Of a stretch of DNA of 6,359 nt, positions 5,957-6,359 are shown in pieces; the stretch's first letter is position 1, and each line of letters opens with the position of its first letter. Location of the stretch: positions 1 through 6,359 of the forward strand of contig JAKANT010000103.1 of the NCBI GenBank assembly GCA_021823635.1. Reading direction: 5' to 3'. Source of the DNA: Pseudomonadota bacterium (GTDB lineage: Bacteria; Pseudomonadota; Gammaproteobacteria; Burkholderiales; Burkholderiaceae_F). The notes under the pieces were generated by a model that was not told where the DNA came from, did no database searches, and saw nothing but the letters and a program-made list of their open reading frames with translations. A program made the translations under genes and the position numbers.

Positions 5957-6359
5957 GTGTTCGGTCAGCCGGTCAGTCGCGTGATGGAGCGCCGCAAGTT
6001 GCTGCTGGCGTCTGCGCAGACGAGCGTCGGCAAAGCGGCCAAGATGATGGCGAGCAAGCAGGTCGGCGCCGTGCTGGTGGTCGAAGGCGAGCGGCTGGTC
6101 GGCATCTTCACCGAGCGCGACGCGCTGTTTCGCGTGCTCGCGCGCGGCCTGGCACCCGAAGAAACGCCGCTGGCGGCCGTGATGACGCCGGATCCGAAGA
6201 CCATCGCGCCGGACAAGTCGTTTGGCCACGCGTTGCTGCTGATGCACGAAGGCGGCTTTCGCCATCTGCCGGTGGTCGAGAACGGCAAACCGGTCGGCAT
6301 CGTGTCGGCGCGCGATGCGCTCGACCCGGACCTGGAGGAATTCGTCGCCGAAGAGCGGC
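5957..6359 (+). CDS. CBS-domain pair protein, probable nucleotide-sensing regulator (3' end outside window)
   Basis: The first 134 residues of a protein built from two CBS domains in tandem (a Bateman module) are visible; the frame is still open at the window edge. CBS 1 spans about residues 8-62 and contains VGAVLVVEGERLVGIFTERD. CBS 2 spans about 74-123, beginning VMTPDPKTI and containing FRHLPVVENGKPVGIVSARD. Both carry the G-x-x-[TS]-x-x-D pattern (GIFTERD, GIVSARD) that in this family contacts the ribose of bound AMP, ATP or related nucleotides, so ligand binding looks intact. No membrane segment or signal peptide is present, so it is likely cytoplasmic. The start is GTG, supported by AAGAGG upstream and by the N-terminus MFGQPVSRVMERRK. 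What it controls is unknown. It may be a stand-alone CBS protein or carry a C-terminal effector beyond the window. Confidence 0.88.
   Translation, partial: MFGQPVSRVMERRKLLLASAQTSVGKAAKMMASKQVGAVLVVEGERLVGIFTERDALFRVLARGLAPEETPLAAVMTPDPKTIAPDKSFGHALLLMHEGGFRHLPVVENGKPVGIVSARDALDPDLEEFVAEER

Overview
The window is very G+C-rich, densely coded DNA with every gene on the + strand. It looks like a chromosomal segment of a Betaproteobacterium, most likely Burkholderiales or a near relative. That placement is an inference from base composition, GTG starts, four-base gene overlaps and the general look of the proteins; no rRNA or other phylogenetic marker is present.

Positions 1-4869 hold most of an operon for an ABC importer of the hydrophobic amino acid transporter (HAAT, Liv-type) family. 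In order it encodes the C-terminus of a periplasmic substrate-binding protein (1-338), two ATPases (LivG-like 422-1183, LivF-like 1180-1929), two inner-membrane permeases (LivH-like 1931-2950, LivM-like 2947-4002) and a cytoplasmic-looking alpha/beta hydrolase (4027-4869). The two ATPase genes overlap by four bases, as do the two permease genes, and one base separates the pairs. The binding protein would capture a solute in the periplasm, LivH/LivM would form the channel, and LivG/LivF would power it. The hydrolase may act on the imported compound. The substrate cannot be read from the sequence: HAAT systems carry branched-chain amino acids but also amides, urea and aromatic acids.

Positions 4870-5868 hold a separate gene for an EamA-type (DMT superfamily) membrane transporter. 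It is preceded by a possible leaderless promoter. After a short spacer with a perfect GC-rich inverted repeat comes the start of a two-CBS-domain protein (5957 to the window edge), probably an adenine-nucleotide sensor.

No RNA genes, mobile elements, CRISPR arrays or phage genes were seen. I did not find a clearly undescribed system. The points most worth a second look are the hydrolase linked to the transporter, the asymmetric ATPase motifs, and the leaderless-looking start of the DMT gene.
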